Source: Apostichopus japonicus (Eukaryota > Echinodermata > Holothuroidea > Aspidochirotida > Stichopodidae). Taken from it: DNA of 64,000 bases. Numbering within the stretch: position 1 is the first letter of the stretch; every line of letters begins with the position of its first letter. This document shows positions 48,990-61,071 of this stretch, piece by piece. The position numbers were made by a program, and so were the translations under genes. The notes beneath the pieces are model-generated. The model was not told where the DNA came from and searched no databases. It saw only the letters and a program-made list of their open reading frames with translations. The stretch covers positions 5,977,501 to 6,041,500 of the forward strand of contig NC_092581.1 in assembly GCF_037975245.1 (NCBI RefSeq), written 5' to 3'.

Positions 48990-49470
48990 AAAAAAAATTG
49001 TGATTATTCGATAATTACGCAGAAGTGTTAATCTTAATGAATATATTATTCACTGGTTTAATTTCTAGTTTTAATTGTTAACAAATATAAACAGGGTTTC
49101 AATTCAAAATATTGCGTTCATAAAGAAACTTCTACGTTATATATAGTGTTCAAATTGGACCGACTGGTATAGTCTGGATATCTTTTTTTACCATCATTAT
49201 GTATCCGAGTATTTTTATCTGTAAATAAACTTTACTACATATCTACAATATAGTTACATATTACACACTGTTTATAATAACATGGAGATAACATGCATAT
49301 CATTTTTATAACGTGGTGGTTGATTAGTTCGTTCTTAATTTTAATGTGTATTAAGTTGAATAAAAGTACTTGTTGAAATACACATATCCCAACAATAAAT
49401 GTTTCAGAATAAGACTTTATAGATTCAAGTATCAGCTGGAGGCCGTTTTTTTCTACGAACTTGAAAACTT
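48990..49470 (+). repeat. 3' flank shared by LRR-Ig loci
   Basis: 48995-49110 (GAATATATTATTCACTGGTT, TTTCAATTCAAAATATTGCG) recurs at 53204-53335, and 49355-49470 recurs at 44658-44770. These are the downstream landmarks used to identify the remnants. Confidence 0.7.
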
Positions 49471-51265
49471 GTTTATTGTCACAACCTTTATATTGTTTTG
49501 GATTAACGGATTAAAATAATAATAATAAATAATCAGCAGTTATTTTTACGATTAAGCGACAAACATACATTGTTCAACGGGAAAATGTCGCTGTGTCGGG
49601 TGAGACTGCAATTTGTCTCACAAAAAAAGTATAAAAAATAACAAAGAATATGATAAACCTGTACTTTAGGCTTGTAGCCCCCCCCCCCCCACCATCCATG
49701 AAAAAGAAAATGTTTCTTATATACACTATTGTCTGGGATTTCCAGGTATACAGCTGACTAGTTAGAAAAAAATGTTTACTGCGTTTTTTCACTTCAGAGA
49801 CTGCTAATTTCCATGCATGCTTGTCACCACGATTGTAAGCGGCGTTCCCTGTTAATAATTGTGGGCGATAGTGCAAAAAGCGTGGTAGTCCAGATGAACT
49901 GCGCTTACGGTGGTGTTACACGGAAATATTCGGGCATCATGATGCTAAATAAAGAAAATCATTAGGCCTGTATTATTATTAATGTCACAAAACAAATAAC
50001 ACAGAACGCTCTCCACAGAATTTTCGGGCAAAAATATGAAAAAGATTCGGGCAAGCTACTACATATTTATATATATATATATTTTTTCCCTCTTAGGCTG
50101 CCCGAATTTTTCAGGACTTTTTCCCGAATTTCTTGTCCTCTGGAAATTTGGGGGTGGGGCAGTCTGCCCCCCCCCCCCGCCTCGTACGCCTATGCCCGGA
50201 TGTACTACAAAGGTTTGCGTTGTCCTATTCACAAGCTGCAAACATATTTTTAGCTCAGCTGAAAGCTTTCCGGTGTGCTATAGCGATCGTGCGATTCTGC
50301 CGAAATTCTGTCACTTTTTGTCACCGTCTTTGAATGACAATCATGTTCATGTCGTTATTTTCCATTCGATTTGGCTGAACTTTCGTCAGTGGTTTATGTA
50401 AGTTAAATTTGAAGGTCAGTTTAAAGTCACGGGAGGTCATTTTCCGAAAACGTAAAAAAGTGCTACTCCTCCTAGAGTGTTTGTCCAAATCCGTTGAAAT
50501 GTTGTGGATATAACGTTTGAATGGTGGTGAACCATAGTTGTTCGGGAAACATATTTTTGTCGTCATGTGAGTGCCCAAACCAGGGCATTTTGTAGAGTTA
50601 GTTATGATGAAATGTAGGCCACATATAATATGCAATGATCATGAAATTTGTTTTTCGACTTGTCAGTATTCATGACCGGTATATGCGATTTGGTGTGATT
50701 AGCAAATGTCTTCCACCTTAAATTTCCCGTCCTTTTGAGAAATAATTCCACCCGATCAAGTCAAATATTTACTTGTTATTCAGACTTCCTATCTAGTTCG
50801 ATGCCATTCTCTGTAATAGGTCTACTTGGCAGATTTGCAATTTGAATTTTTCCACAGTTTGTGTGTGGAATACGACATGTCTGAATGACCAGCATTGTTC
50901 GAGCCGATTCCTATTTCTACTCTTTAACGTTTCTCTGTGGTACGTCCATTGTAAACAAGTTGCAGGTCTGTCTATTATTGTATGGGTGCAATTTTCAGTC
51001 GTGAGCAATTTTGGGTCAGCAAAATTCAAAGCGTGATATCCACAACATTTTTAGCGTATTTAGCAGAGGAATATGTTTTCTACGTTTTCGTTCTACTATT
51101 GCATGAATGAAAACGATGAAGTGCATGTACTATTGGTTCTTTGTTTTAGCAATGGGGCATAGCTAGCCTTATCCCTAGTAATAAGTTATGTGTGAGAGTA
51201 TGTATATGCAGAGCCGTATATATATATATGTGCAGAGCCGTATGTAAACGGCTCGTGTATGCGTG
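49471..51265. other. No gene; C-rich transposon-like fragments
   Basis: C-runs at 49678-49692 and 50166-50180, the latter within TGGGGCAGTCTGCCCC, resemble interior parts of the C-rich hAT MITEs, but no end pair was found. The remainder is unremarkable. Confidence 0.4.
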
Positions 51266-51641
51266 CAAGGGCGTAGGAACCGGGGGGCTGGGGGAGGGGG
51301 GGCGCCAGCCCCCCAGTGAAAAATGTGGAGGGGCGGAAGTATCATTCCGCCCCCCCCCCCCGGTTCGCAAGTCAGAAAACCCCTTTTTCATTTCCAAATG
51401 AGAAAAAAAATCTCATTTGGAGCACCAAATTGCATCTAAGGCCAGGTGAAAATACAAAATTAAGTTTACAAAATGGAGTGGGTTTGAAGTGTGCTATATT
51501 GCACCAAATTGCATCTGAGGCCACCTGGAAATGCAAAAAATTCCAAAGGGGAGGGGGACACCCCCTTCCCTTAGACCCTCCCCCAGGCCGGCCATTTGTC
51601 TTCAGCCCCCCCCCACTCAAAAATACCTTCCTACGCCACTG
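51266..51641. mobile_element. hAT-type MITE, copy 2
   Basis: 376 bp, same ends and interior as 12677-13049. The flanking 8-bp duplication is TATGCGTG (51258-51265) / TATGCGTA (51642-51649), with one mismatch. Confidence 0.88.
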
Positions 51642-51649
51642 TATGCGTA

Positions 51650-52555
51650 TGTGTGTGCGTGTGTGTGTGTGTGCTGCCTTCTTGTAACACCCATATCTCT
51701 AAAAGTGTATTATTGGCAACCCTAATACTTTGCATATAGCTTACCCAAATTAGATAAGGACCTTACTGACTTTATTGGATGTCAAGAGTCATCTGAAATC
51801 AACAGGATAAAACAGTGAAAACCTGGTATCTACCTTATCTCAAGAACGGTAACATGTAGGTTACCCATTCTGAGTTGGACAAACCCCTTGATATAAGTTA
51901 AGGTCAAAGTCATGTGACGTTAACTAGATCAAAAGTGAAAACGTAGTGACCACCATAGCTGAGGAAATGTAACATTGACAAGTCTCCTACTTCAATGAGA
52001 CGGTGTCATTCTGAGTATAAATGTATTAATTTTTGTGAAGGTCATAATTCAACAATGGTCAACAGTATCTGCAGAACTCGTGTAAACAAAACTTGTTCAT
52101 AATATCTAACAAAGATAACATTTGCGCATACCTGTTACGATGTAGTCATTCATCTAACAATTTTGCATTCTGTTTTAAATATACTATAAAGGTAGCTCAG
52201 CATTTTAAGTATTCAAAAACACAACTTAGCGGTAGTTATAGCCATTTGAATTTTCAAATTTATTTCAAACTTTAATCATTGTTTATTTCTATTAAAAATA
52301 AAAAAAATCATACATACATTTTTCTTTATGTCTTTTTTGTTGTTGTCAAAAACAGATGTTTACAACTTTCTACATTGGTAACAAACTATATATGTCTGTT
52401 AAGAAGAAGTATAGGCAAGGAAAAGGGAGGTAAGGAAATGACTCCTTCATCTCGCTTATGTGTTCTATATTATTCGCACAGACAAGTGGATAGACTGTTT
52501 CGAACTATTGCCAATCAAAACAAGTTTCTCAAATAGAAACTTGGCTGAACTTTGC
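51650..52555. other. No feature recognised apart from a short GT run
   Basis: (GT)n at about 51652-51674. The following 400 bp has a low-copy-repeat look (CCATATCTCTAAAAGTG, AAGGTCAAAGTCATGTGACG), but no partner is in the window. Confidence 0.4.
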
Positions 52556-53340
52556 TGCTCTTGTTTTTGCTATGCTTATTATGCTTACAGCGGTTCGAGG
52601 GGCACATTGTGTATCCCGACAATGCGTATCCTGTTACGAAGTACAATGCCGTTGTTCTCGTTTTCTATAGTAAAGGTCAGAAATTGATGAAGGTGTTAGC
52701 GAAAACTATTATAGAAAATCAATTTAGTCAAACCTTGCATTTTTTGTTGAATAGCAGGTAGAGAAGAAAGAAGTATTTGCCACCAAACAACTTTATCAGA
52801 AATAAGTCATAAAGTTGGCTGGGCGTCACTGTTTTCTTCTGTTTTAATGTATACAAGCTATTTGTATTTATACAGCACAGGCATCTAGTTTAAGATATAC
52901 CGTACAATATTTGCCGTCACCACAAAATTGAATGACCATAATATTTTTCAAACCCCTTTATGAACTATGGTGAAACAAAATACGCTTATTAGATTAGGCT
53001 AGTACTGATAGAGCAGTGTTTTCATTAGTTAAACTGGTCTATCGATGGATATTTTAGGTTTAGCAAGCCGAATGCTCTACAATGATTCTGTTGACATGGT
53101 TATATTATAACCGGATATGATTTTCGATTAACCGGAATTAACCGATCAAAAAGAAAATTATCTAGGCTATCTTACTTTTTAGTCAGAGTAAAAACAATTA
53201 AGATGACTCGATATTAAGCAGAATTGTTAATCTTTATGAATATATTAATCACCGGTTTTAATCTCTAGTTTTAATTAGATAGCAAACAACAACAGGATTT
53301 CAATTCAAAATATTGCGTTCACATAGACACTTTTTACAAT
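52541..53340 (+). pseudogene. Third LRR-Ig family remnant: upstream cassette and downstream flank, no body
   Basis: 52589-52795 matches 45194-45420, and 53204-53335 matches the receptor 3' flank 48995-49110. A short frame at 52544-52672 reads a hydrophobic leader (ALVFAMLIMLTAVRG) then a Cys cluster (CVSRQCVSCYEVQCRCS) before a stop, possibly a signal peptide and LRR N-cap relic. No LRR or Ig sequence remains between the flanks. Confidence 0.6.
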
Positions 53341-53529
53341 TGGTATTCTGTACAGAGAAGCCGACGTTATTATCTCTGAATTCTTAAAGGAGCATTTCAG
53401 ACATTTAAGATATTGTAAAGGATTTTATCTACAACAGTGGGACCAAATTTACTACTACATCGGCACAAGACTAATATAAGTTCTTCAGAAGTCATTTTGT
53501 CATTATGAAGAGCATTTCTTTAGTTATTA

Positions 53530-53586
53530 TGACACACACACTCGCACACACACATACACACACGCACCCACACACACACACACACG
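53530..53586 (+). repeat. (CA)n microsatellite
   Basis: Imperfect CACACA run of about 55 bp. Confidence 0.95.
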
Positions 53587-54009
53587 ATCACGCCAAATCA
53601 CTTGGTAAGTTACTTAGAATAAGTTTCTAAACTGATATGGGGTACAAATCTGGTATCCGTTATGCTGTGGATCATATAGGTGTAGGAGGCGGGCGAGGGG
53701 TTCTTCAGTCACCCCCCCCCCCCTCCCAACAATATATTTCCGTGAAAATTCGGGCAATCTGCTGATATTGTTTCAGGAACTGCAAAAAAAGAAATAATAA
53801 TCTTGTTTGATGGGTCAGCACGTTCGTAGATAAAAAAAACAGCCTCGGCTAATAAGACTAACTTTCTAAGCTTGCACGACTAATCTGATGTTAATGTTGT
53901 CGAATTTTGATACAGTTCGCACCCCATGCTTTCCTTCTCTGTCCAAGACTATATGTTATGATATGTATCACTGTTAGCAATCTTTATAACGAATTCAAAT
54001 TTTTAAAGT

Positions 54010-54630
54010 GAAAGGGATCGATCCTGATACAGAAAAAACTTTTAGGAGTCTGATACAGAAAAACTTTTAGGAGTCAGAATCGATGCTCACCTGACATGGC
54101 AAGCTCAGATTGATTATATATGTAGTACTATTAGTACAAGTTGCGAAGGATTAAACAGTATATAGACACTCCCACGTGCATACTTTATTATAATAGATAC
54201 ATTCTTCCAATACTTGCCTACTGCTGTCTAGTTTGGGGAACTATAACACTGCCCAAAATACTGATAGAATTATTAAATTACAGAATAGTGCTGCACGAAT
54301 TATTTTAAATGTACATATGAAGATTGTTCAAGTGATTTATTTGCCAGGCTGGGATGGAAGACTTTTGACAGACACGTTATGTATAGAAGGTTAACTATGG
54401 TATACAAGTCAATTAATGATCAAGGACCGGATTACATGAATGAGATGTTTAAACCAGTTACGAACATTCATAATCACAATATAAGATCCTCTACTGCAAG
54501 AAACCTGCACATTACAGGCGGACACATTAGCTTTTATAACATTATTATATGTCTTAGTAGAGGGCCTCGTGGAAGATTAGCTATTGCTCAACGAGCTACC
54601 CCCTTAAAACAAAGTTTAAATAAAAAATAA
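54010..54630 (+). pseudogene. Decayed LINE ORF2 C-terminal fragment
   Basis: LLGVRIDAHLTWQAQIDYI (RT palm/thumb box) near 54065-54120, then LQNSAARIIL-like residues near 54280 and the frame 54379-54630 (RRLTMVYKSINDQGPDYM, RSSTARNLHI). CTGATACAGAAAAA-CTTTTAGGAGT is duplicated in tandem at 54026-54077. Frameshifts and stops are present, and it ends with an A-rich AAATAAATAAAAAA tail at about 54618-54640. Confidence 0.75.
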
Positions 54631-55090
54631 ATAAAAAATCCCACCAGTACGCCCTTCCATACTGGTTACATTATACTGGAAAGTCGTTACAGCGCTCACC
54701 TCACCTCACCCCCGCTCACCCCACCCACCCCAAATCACATTGGGCTCCTACGCCCATACTGTGGATAATCTTTCACCGCCATGTAGACCGGCAGCCCAGA
54801 GCACTTTGATCAAACGAACGAGGTACCAATATCTGAGTATTGGAACATTTGTGGAAAAACCCAGTATATCCAAAAGTGGACGTCTGCCGTGGTCGCTCTG
54901 CTGCATGTGGCCCATGGGGCCGGTTAAAGGGGGCCAAAAAATGCATCTGATCAAACGAACGAGGTACCACTTGAAACCAATGTCAACTTAATGCATGAAT
55001 GCCACATAGTACTGAATGGCCCATGACAGACAAATTTTCTGCTGCAAAGGGCCCGCCAGACGCCCCAAAAGGGCCCCTAAAAATGCATCT

Positions 55091-55990
55091 GATCAAACGA
55101 ACGAGGTACCACTTGAAACCAATGTCAACTTAATGCATGAATGCCACAAAGTAATGAATGGCCCATGCCAGACAAATTTTCTGCTGCTAAGGGCCCGCCA
55201 GACGCCCCCAAATATGGCCCAAATGCCCATTATCGTAGCATTGACCCAGATTAAATATGCAAGGTACCACTCAAAACCGGTTTGGAATGTTCGGGTTGAC
55301 CTTACAGACTATGGAAATAATCATGCCAGACAAATTTTCTGCTACAAAGGGCCCGCCAGACGCCCCAAAAGGGCCCCTTAAAATGAATTTGATCAAACGA
55401 ACGAGGTACCACTTGAAACCAATGTCAACTTAATGCATGAATGCCACAAAGTACTGAATGGCCCATGCCAGACAAATTTTCTACTGCTAAGGGCCCGTCA
55501 GACGCCCCCAAATATGGCCCAAATGCCCATTAGCGTAGCATTGACCCAGATTAAATATGCAAGGTACCACTCAAAATCGGTTTGGAATGTTCGGGTTGAT
55601 CTTACAGACTATGGAAATCATCATGCCAGACAAATTTTCTGCTACAAAGGGCCCGCCAGACGCCCCAAAAGGGCCCATAAAAATGCATTTGATCAAACGA
55701 ACGAGGTACCACTTGAAACCAATGTCAACTTAATGCATGAATGCCACAAAGTACTGAATGGCCTATGCCAGACAAATTTTCTACTGCTAAGGGCCCGCCA
55801 GACGCCCCCAAATATGGCCCAAAATGCCCATTATCGTAGCATTGACCCAGATTAAATATGCAAGATACCACTCAAAACCGGTTTGGATCCACACAAAAAC
55901 AATATTAAATGCAAAGGTACTTTCCACAGAGTAAAGAACTGCCAATGCAAGACAAATTTTCTTCTGCATAGGTCCCACCAGATAGAAAGA
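55091..55990 (+). repeat. 300-bp tandem repeat in the left arm
   Basis: GATCAAACGAACGAGGTACC recurs at 55091, 55391 and 55691, exactly 300 bp apart; shorter units precede (54804, 54945). Each unit carries CAGACAAATTTTCTGCT followed by AAGGGCCCGCCAGACGCCCC twice, about 150 bp apart. The right arm repeats this on the other strand (58309, 58609). Confidence 0.95.
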
Positions 55991-56262
55991 ATAGGTGGCC
56001 CAATGTGGCCCTATATATGGGTCTAAAGAATTGGATATATGTGCCTTGTAACATGACATTTCAAGCTCATGATTATATTGTTTCCAGCATAAATTGGAGT
56101 TACTGTACACAAGACCAGTGTTTTATCTTATTTAGCTATTCGCTGCTCTAAGCAAAGTAAAGATAACACTTTCACCTAAGCCTCTAAATATTTTGGGATT
56201 TGCTGGCCTGGGCAAAAATTACAGTTCCCCACATTATAATTCTAACACTCTGAGGAAGAGTC

Positions 56263-56487
56263 TTGCCTGGCTTGGATCCACAGAACTACGGTTGGAAGAG
56301 CAAGAATGGGTGCTACAGCCCTGACTGGTTTGAGGGACCGGCTCTCCCAGATCATCTATTCCAAGAGGGGGAACTGAGCGAAGATTTTCAAAGTAGCCGA
56401 CCAGACGTGGCTTCCGAGTTTGATGGCGATGATTCAAGTACTGAACCATCTTGGAGTGATGACTCCGACAATGAAACATTGATTTGA
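56263..56487 (+). CDS. Short acidic open frame inside the inverted-repeat element
   Basis: 74-aa frame; upstream codons also read on in frame (SCLPGLDPQNYGW). It has YGWKSKNGCYSPDWFEGPALP then an acidic tail (FDGDDSSTEPSWSDDSDNE). The layout suggests the last exon of an element-encoded protein, but no catalytic motif is visible and the family is not identified. Confidence 0.3.
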   Translation: MPGLDPQNYGWKSKNGCYSPDWFEGPALPDHLFQEGELSEDFQSSRPDVASEFDGDDSSTEPSWSDDSDNETLI

Positions 56488-57043
56488 GCTTCCATTGTCT
56501 TTTTAGAATCAAGTTCATGGGAATACTTAATTTTCATAAACTTAGAGATCTGTCTGAATGGCAAATGCAGTGTCTTTTTACAATGCACACACTCCAGTGT
56601 TTAATCACTGTCAAGAGACATGAATTCTCAGTTCTTATACTTCGAACCTAACATGTGTCATGTTCAGAGTAATCACATAATGATCTTTTGTTACTATCTT
56701 TGCCAATTATGATTTTAGTACATTTTAAACTAGCAAGATGACTTTCTTCAAAGGTAAAAGATCCCTTCATAGATGAAAACAAAAACCCTCATCTAGCATT
56801 CATATTTCTGAAAAATGGATGCCACATCTATTTGTTGGACTTGTTACAAGCTATTCGAATTGAATTAGTGTAATGATGGAAGTTCTAAAAGACCAAGATG
56901 GAGTAATATACGCCAATTACTCATTTTATATTTTGTATCAGGGAATGGAGTCATACGTGGTGATATCAGTATTTGTTTGTTCAATCTTAGCATTTTAAGT
57001 CCTTTAAAGAGTGTACCTAGCATAAAGGTACATATACATTTCT

Positions 57044-57136
57044 ATGCTTCAATTATGTATCTTTTAAAAACCATATTGGACAGTTTCAACTTGAAACTGT
57101 CCAATATGGTTTTGAAAAGATACATAATTGAAGCAT
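57044..57136. repeat. Near-perfect 46-bp palindrome near the centre of the element
   Basis: Arms 57044-57089 and 57091-57136 are reverse complements with one mismatch around a single C. Confidence 0.95.
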
Positions 57137-59043
57137 TACTTTCAACCCAAACCTTTATCGTTAAGTACACGTTATAAAGCATTTTCACCATTGTTTGATA
57201 ATTGTTTCTTTGTCTGAGCTTAAGAAACAAAACAATCTCTTTTGTTCGACTACATGTATGTCTTAAGATGACACTTGAGCGTTCTTTCTCAAGATTTTAA
57301 ACTTTGTAGATTTACAATGCTAACGTAAACACAGTGTTTTAAGATACAAAATGATTTTTGGTTTCTTATTTACAATACATAAACTGATTTTAATCTGCTC
57401 CAGTGTTTCCAGCGAAACAAAGTAACTGTCAAGTTAAACACTGCTCACGATACAAAGTACTGACTGGATAAAAGGAAAAAGAATAGATAAAAGGAACAAG
57501 AATGGATTTGAGAATGCATTATAACTGTCAGGATCTCCCTCAAAGACTGAGTTCGCGTCATTTTTGTTTTGCTCAATGAAATGTTCAGTAATTGATACAC
57601 CTACTAGTATACTAATTTCATTATTCCATTGGCCTATGTAGCGGGAAGGAATTTGAATAATTCAGGATGTTCTTGATTGTTATAGATTGGTTTCTTGTGG
57701 CATCTTAACTATTTAAACTGCATATTTCTTTTACATGTGGAGGGCCTTTTGCAGAAGAAAATTTGTATTGCATTGGCATTTCTTTACTCTGTGGAATGTT
57801 ACAAATGTCATGTCACAAGGCACATATATTCTGCATCAATGTACAATCCATTAGGCCCATATAGGGCCGCATTGGGCAACCTATTCTTTCTATCTGGTGG
57901 GACCTATGCAGAAGAAAATTTGTCTTGCATTGGCAGTTCTTTAATCTGTGGAAAGTACCTTTGCATTTGATATTGGTTTTTTTGTGGTACCAACTATGAT
58001 TGATCATAGCCCATTTGGGGGCCCTTTTTTTTAGTGTGTCTGTTGGCCCCTTTGTAGCAGAAAATTTGTCTGGCATGATTATTTGCATAGTCTGTAAGAT
58101 CAACCCGAACATTCTAAACCGGTTTTGAGTAGTACCTTGCATATTTAATCTGGGTCAATGCTACGATAATGGGCATTTGGGCCATATTTAGGGGCGTCTG
58201 GAGGGCCCTTAGCAGCAGAAAATTTGTCTGGCATGGGCCATTCATTACTTTGTGGCATTCATGCATTAAGTTGACATTGGTTTCAAGTGGTACCTCGTTC
58301 GTTTGATCAAATTCATTTTAAGGGGCCCTTTTGGGGCGTCTGGCGGGCCCTTTGTAGCAGAAAATTTGTCTGGCATGATTATTTCCATAGTCTGTAAGGT
58401 CAACCCGAACATTCCAAACCGGTTTTGAGTGGTACCTTGCATATTTAATCTGGGTCAATGCTACGATAATGGGCATTTGGGCCATATTTGGGGGCGTCTG
58501 GCGGGCCCTTAGCAGCAGAAAATTTGTCTGGCATGGGCCATTCATTACTTTGTGGCATTCATGCATTAAGTTGACATTGGTTTCAAGTGGTACCTCGTTC
58601 GTTTGATCAGATGCATTTTTAGGGGCCCTTTTGGGGCGTCTGGCGGGCCCTTTGCAGCAGAAAATTTGTCTGTCATGGGCCATTCAGTACTATGTGGCAT
58701 TCATGCATTAAGTTGACATTGGTTTCAAGTGGTACCTCGTTCGTTTGATCAGATGCATTTTTTGGCCCCCTTTAACCGGCCCCATGGGCCACATGCAGCA
58801 GAGCGACCACGGCAGACGTCCACTTTTGGATATACTGGGTTTTTCCACAAATGTTCCAATACTCAGATATTGGTACCTCGTTCGTTTGATCAAAGTGCTC
58901 TGGGCTGCCGGTCTAATGGTGTAGTCTTGAACAATTCGTTCTTGCTACAAATTAGCGTAAATTCTTCGGCAGTTTATTGCAAAGAAAATATAACTTGATA
59001 ATTTATATATAAAAAAAACATAGAGCATAAAATAATAATCTGT

Positions 59044-59391
59044 TCATATAGCCTTTACGGCGTAATGATCTTTGCAATACTGCTGTTTTCTATCCGTGTA
59101 AACAACATGTGAGCCAGGGAGGTAGGTACTTCCTCGTTCAATGTCCATATACGATTCAGCAAAAGACAAAATTTGTGACTTAATTGACAAATACAAGTTA
59201 AACAATTTCGCCTGGCACGCCTCCAACCTCTTTTGAAAATTGCCGAGAGGAACCAATACCTCGTAACAGGATATCGTATGCACCGTGAACCCAACTTGTG
59301 GCCTTGGAATGGGTCTAAAGAAATGATAAACATCTGTTTGAAGATTGTGAATAGACCAAAGTACTTTTGTAGTCCACAACAGCTTCGTCAC
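59044..59391 (-). CDS. Unrecognised 115-aa open frame
   Basis: Contains FFRPIPRPQVGFTVHTIS and AESYMDIERGSTYLPGSHV. Composition is protein-like rather than low-complexity, and the frame extends a little upstream of the first ATG. No domain recognised. It could be a stranded exon or chance. Confidence 0.25.
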   Translation of the reverse strand: MTKLLWTTKVLWSIHNLQTDVYHFFRPIPRPQVGFTVHTISCYEVLVPLGNFQKRLEACQAKLFNLYLSIKSQILSFAESYMDIERGSTYLPGSHVVYTDRKQQYCKDHYAVKAI

Positions 59392-59577
59392 GGTGACTTG
59401 GAATTTTAGGTTAATTAACAGTTCCAGAATAACTGCTATTCATATTTCTATAACTATTCTGGTATTGTTAACTTGTTTTAAGCAGCATTTTGCGTTTTGT
59501 CGCCGTTTTCCACATTTTTGAAAAATCCATCGAGTTGTTTACATATATAAATAACAAAACAGCAAACTAAGATATTA

Positions 59578-59950
59578 GCCAAGTTTATTCCCTGCATCGA
59601 AGACTCGCCCCATCTGAAAAAAAGTGAACTTTCTGTTGCTTGCAAGTGACGTTTTGTTCGTGTCGCTAAAAAATGCAGACAGTAATGAAACGTGATACCT
59701 TGCTATCTTTAGCTGGACCTGAGATGTCCATCGCTGTATCGTTTGCACACTGTGCTGTGGGTATTGACCGCAGCTGCATTTACTGATTGTACCACAGTGT
59801 CTAATTACCGACGGTAGCAAGCTGTGTGTATATTTTCTGGGATCGATGGTGGTGTCTAACACTTTCTGTTACACCTCATTCGAAACTATGGTCAGATTAC
59901 CGGCATTAGACGTTTCTCTTTGTGCGAGTCTTCACACCCTTTAAAAGTAA
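59578..59950 (-). repeat. Dispersed repeat R3, inverted copy
   Basis: Reverse complement of 8566-8940. It reads through CTCAGGTCCAGCTAAAGAT without interruption, giving the empty site for the hAT at 5820. Confidence 0.8.
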
Positions 59951-61071
59951 CGTTCGACTTTCGTCACGTTTATGATTATGGGACAAATTGAACAAACCTG
60001 GCTAGGCCTGTGAGCAAGTTTATGTTGTCTAGGCCAGCAATGGTTGGGTAGAATAGGGTTCGTTAACACATCAACGTGAAGAATATACGAGTCAGAATAC
60101 CAATACACTTACGATGGCAAAACATCTCCTTCTATATTTCTTAAGGCAATTTTCCTACTGGTTATCAGTCATAATTCGCAAAGTATAGAACAATTTAAGA
60201 AATATTGAGACAAGTTTGCTGTTGTTACTGCCAGGAATTTTGTAACAGAAGCCAAGCTATCTTCGTAGGTATTTTTACAGATGTTGTATTTTTGATTGTA
60301 TGAGACACTACAGAAGGCCTACCTGGTATGATTTTGCGTCATGTTTTACTTTGTTCAACACTTACTATTGGTGGAAATAGGTTTAATTTCGTACTGCAAA
60401 GAAACATGGCTTTCTAATGCGCAATTACGTAGCACCATGCATCTGCCTTACTGCCTAACCTTTGTTGATAGAAAGTATATTGATGTTGCAGATCTGTACT
60501 TTGGAGACTTGAACAACAATCATAGGCCTAGTGACGAGTGAAATTGGACGAGTAGATTTTTAGTCACGGTCGCCAAATAGCGAGTACTTTCGAAAATATT
60601 TGTCGAGGCCTGATAACCTTCACAATATGATTTCTCATGGTAGAAATCATGGATACTTTTCATACATGGTATATGGATTTGCCATATTGAGTACAAGAAT
60701 CCTATTGCTTGTGAGGTCAAATCTCTAATAGGTCACCAGAGGTCAAACTCTGAAACACCTTTTACATGATATGTAACGATGGAAATCAATGGAAATACCT
60801 CTATAATAATTGGTGTGTGGATTCATAACATTGAGTGCAAGACCCCTATTGTTTTTTATGGAGGTGTGTGTAGCCACGTTCAGTAGACTGACCTGTGTTA
60901 TCATGCCATAGTGTTATTGTAACAGCTAGTTCTGGTTACTACTTACAAGCAGAAGTCTAGTGCATTGAAGTCATCGAAACCTCAATGCATGTTTACATTC
61001 TGGTTAATTACACTGTACTTAAGTCAAAATGTGAAAATCTTTAGAGCGCGTTTTCTCAAAACTCACATTTT
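59951..61071. other. No feature recognised
   Basis: Mixed sequence. 60960-61010 (CATCGAAACCTCAATGCATG, TTTACATTCTGGTTAATTAC) resembles the reverse complement of 17455-17500, hinting at another dispersed repeat. Confidence 0.4.

Larger units (their letters stand above)
54786..58913. mobile_element. Large inverted-repeat DNA element (4.1 kb) with satellite-like arms
   Basis: The left end GACCGGCAGCCCAGAGCAC at 54786 mirrors the right end GTGCTCTGGGCTGCCGGTC ending at 58913; TA flanks both (54784-54785, 58914-58915), or an ATG 3-bp duplication if the end is TAGACC. Left arm about 54786-56090, right arm about 57735-58913, differing by repeat number. Interior 56100-57730 holds a short acidic frame and a palindrome. 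No complete transposase found. A TA target would fit a Tc1/mariner-like or similar TA-specific system, but this is not proven. Confidence 0.85.

Noticed and set aside
55016-55855. Two open frames (121 and 140 aa) with near-identical minus-strand frames at 58318-58683
   Set aside because: They follow the 300-bp tandem repeat of the inverted arms; the reading frame is a by-product of a period divisible by three, with no domain.
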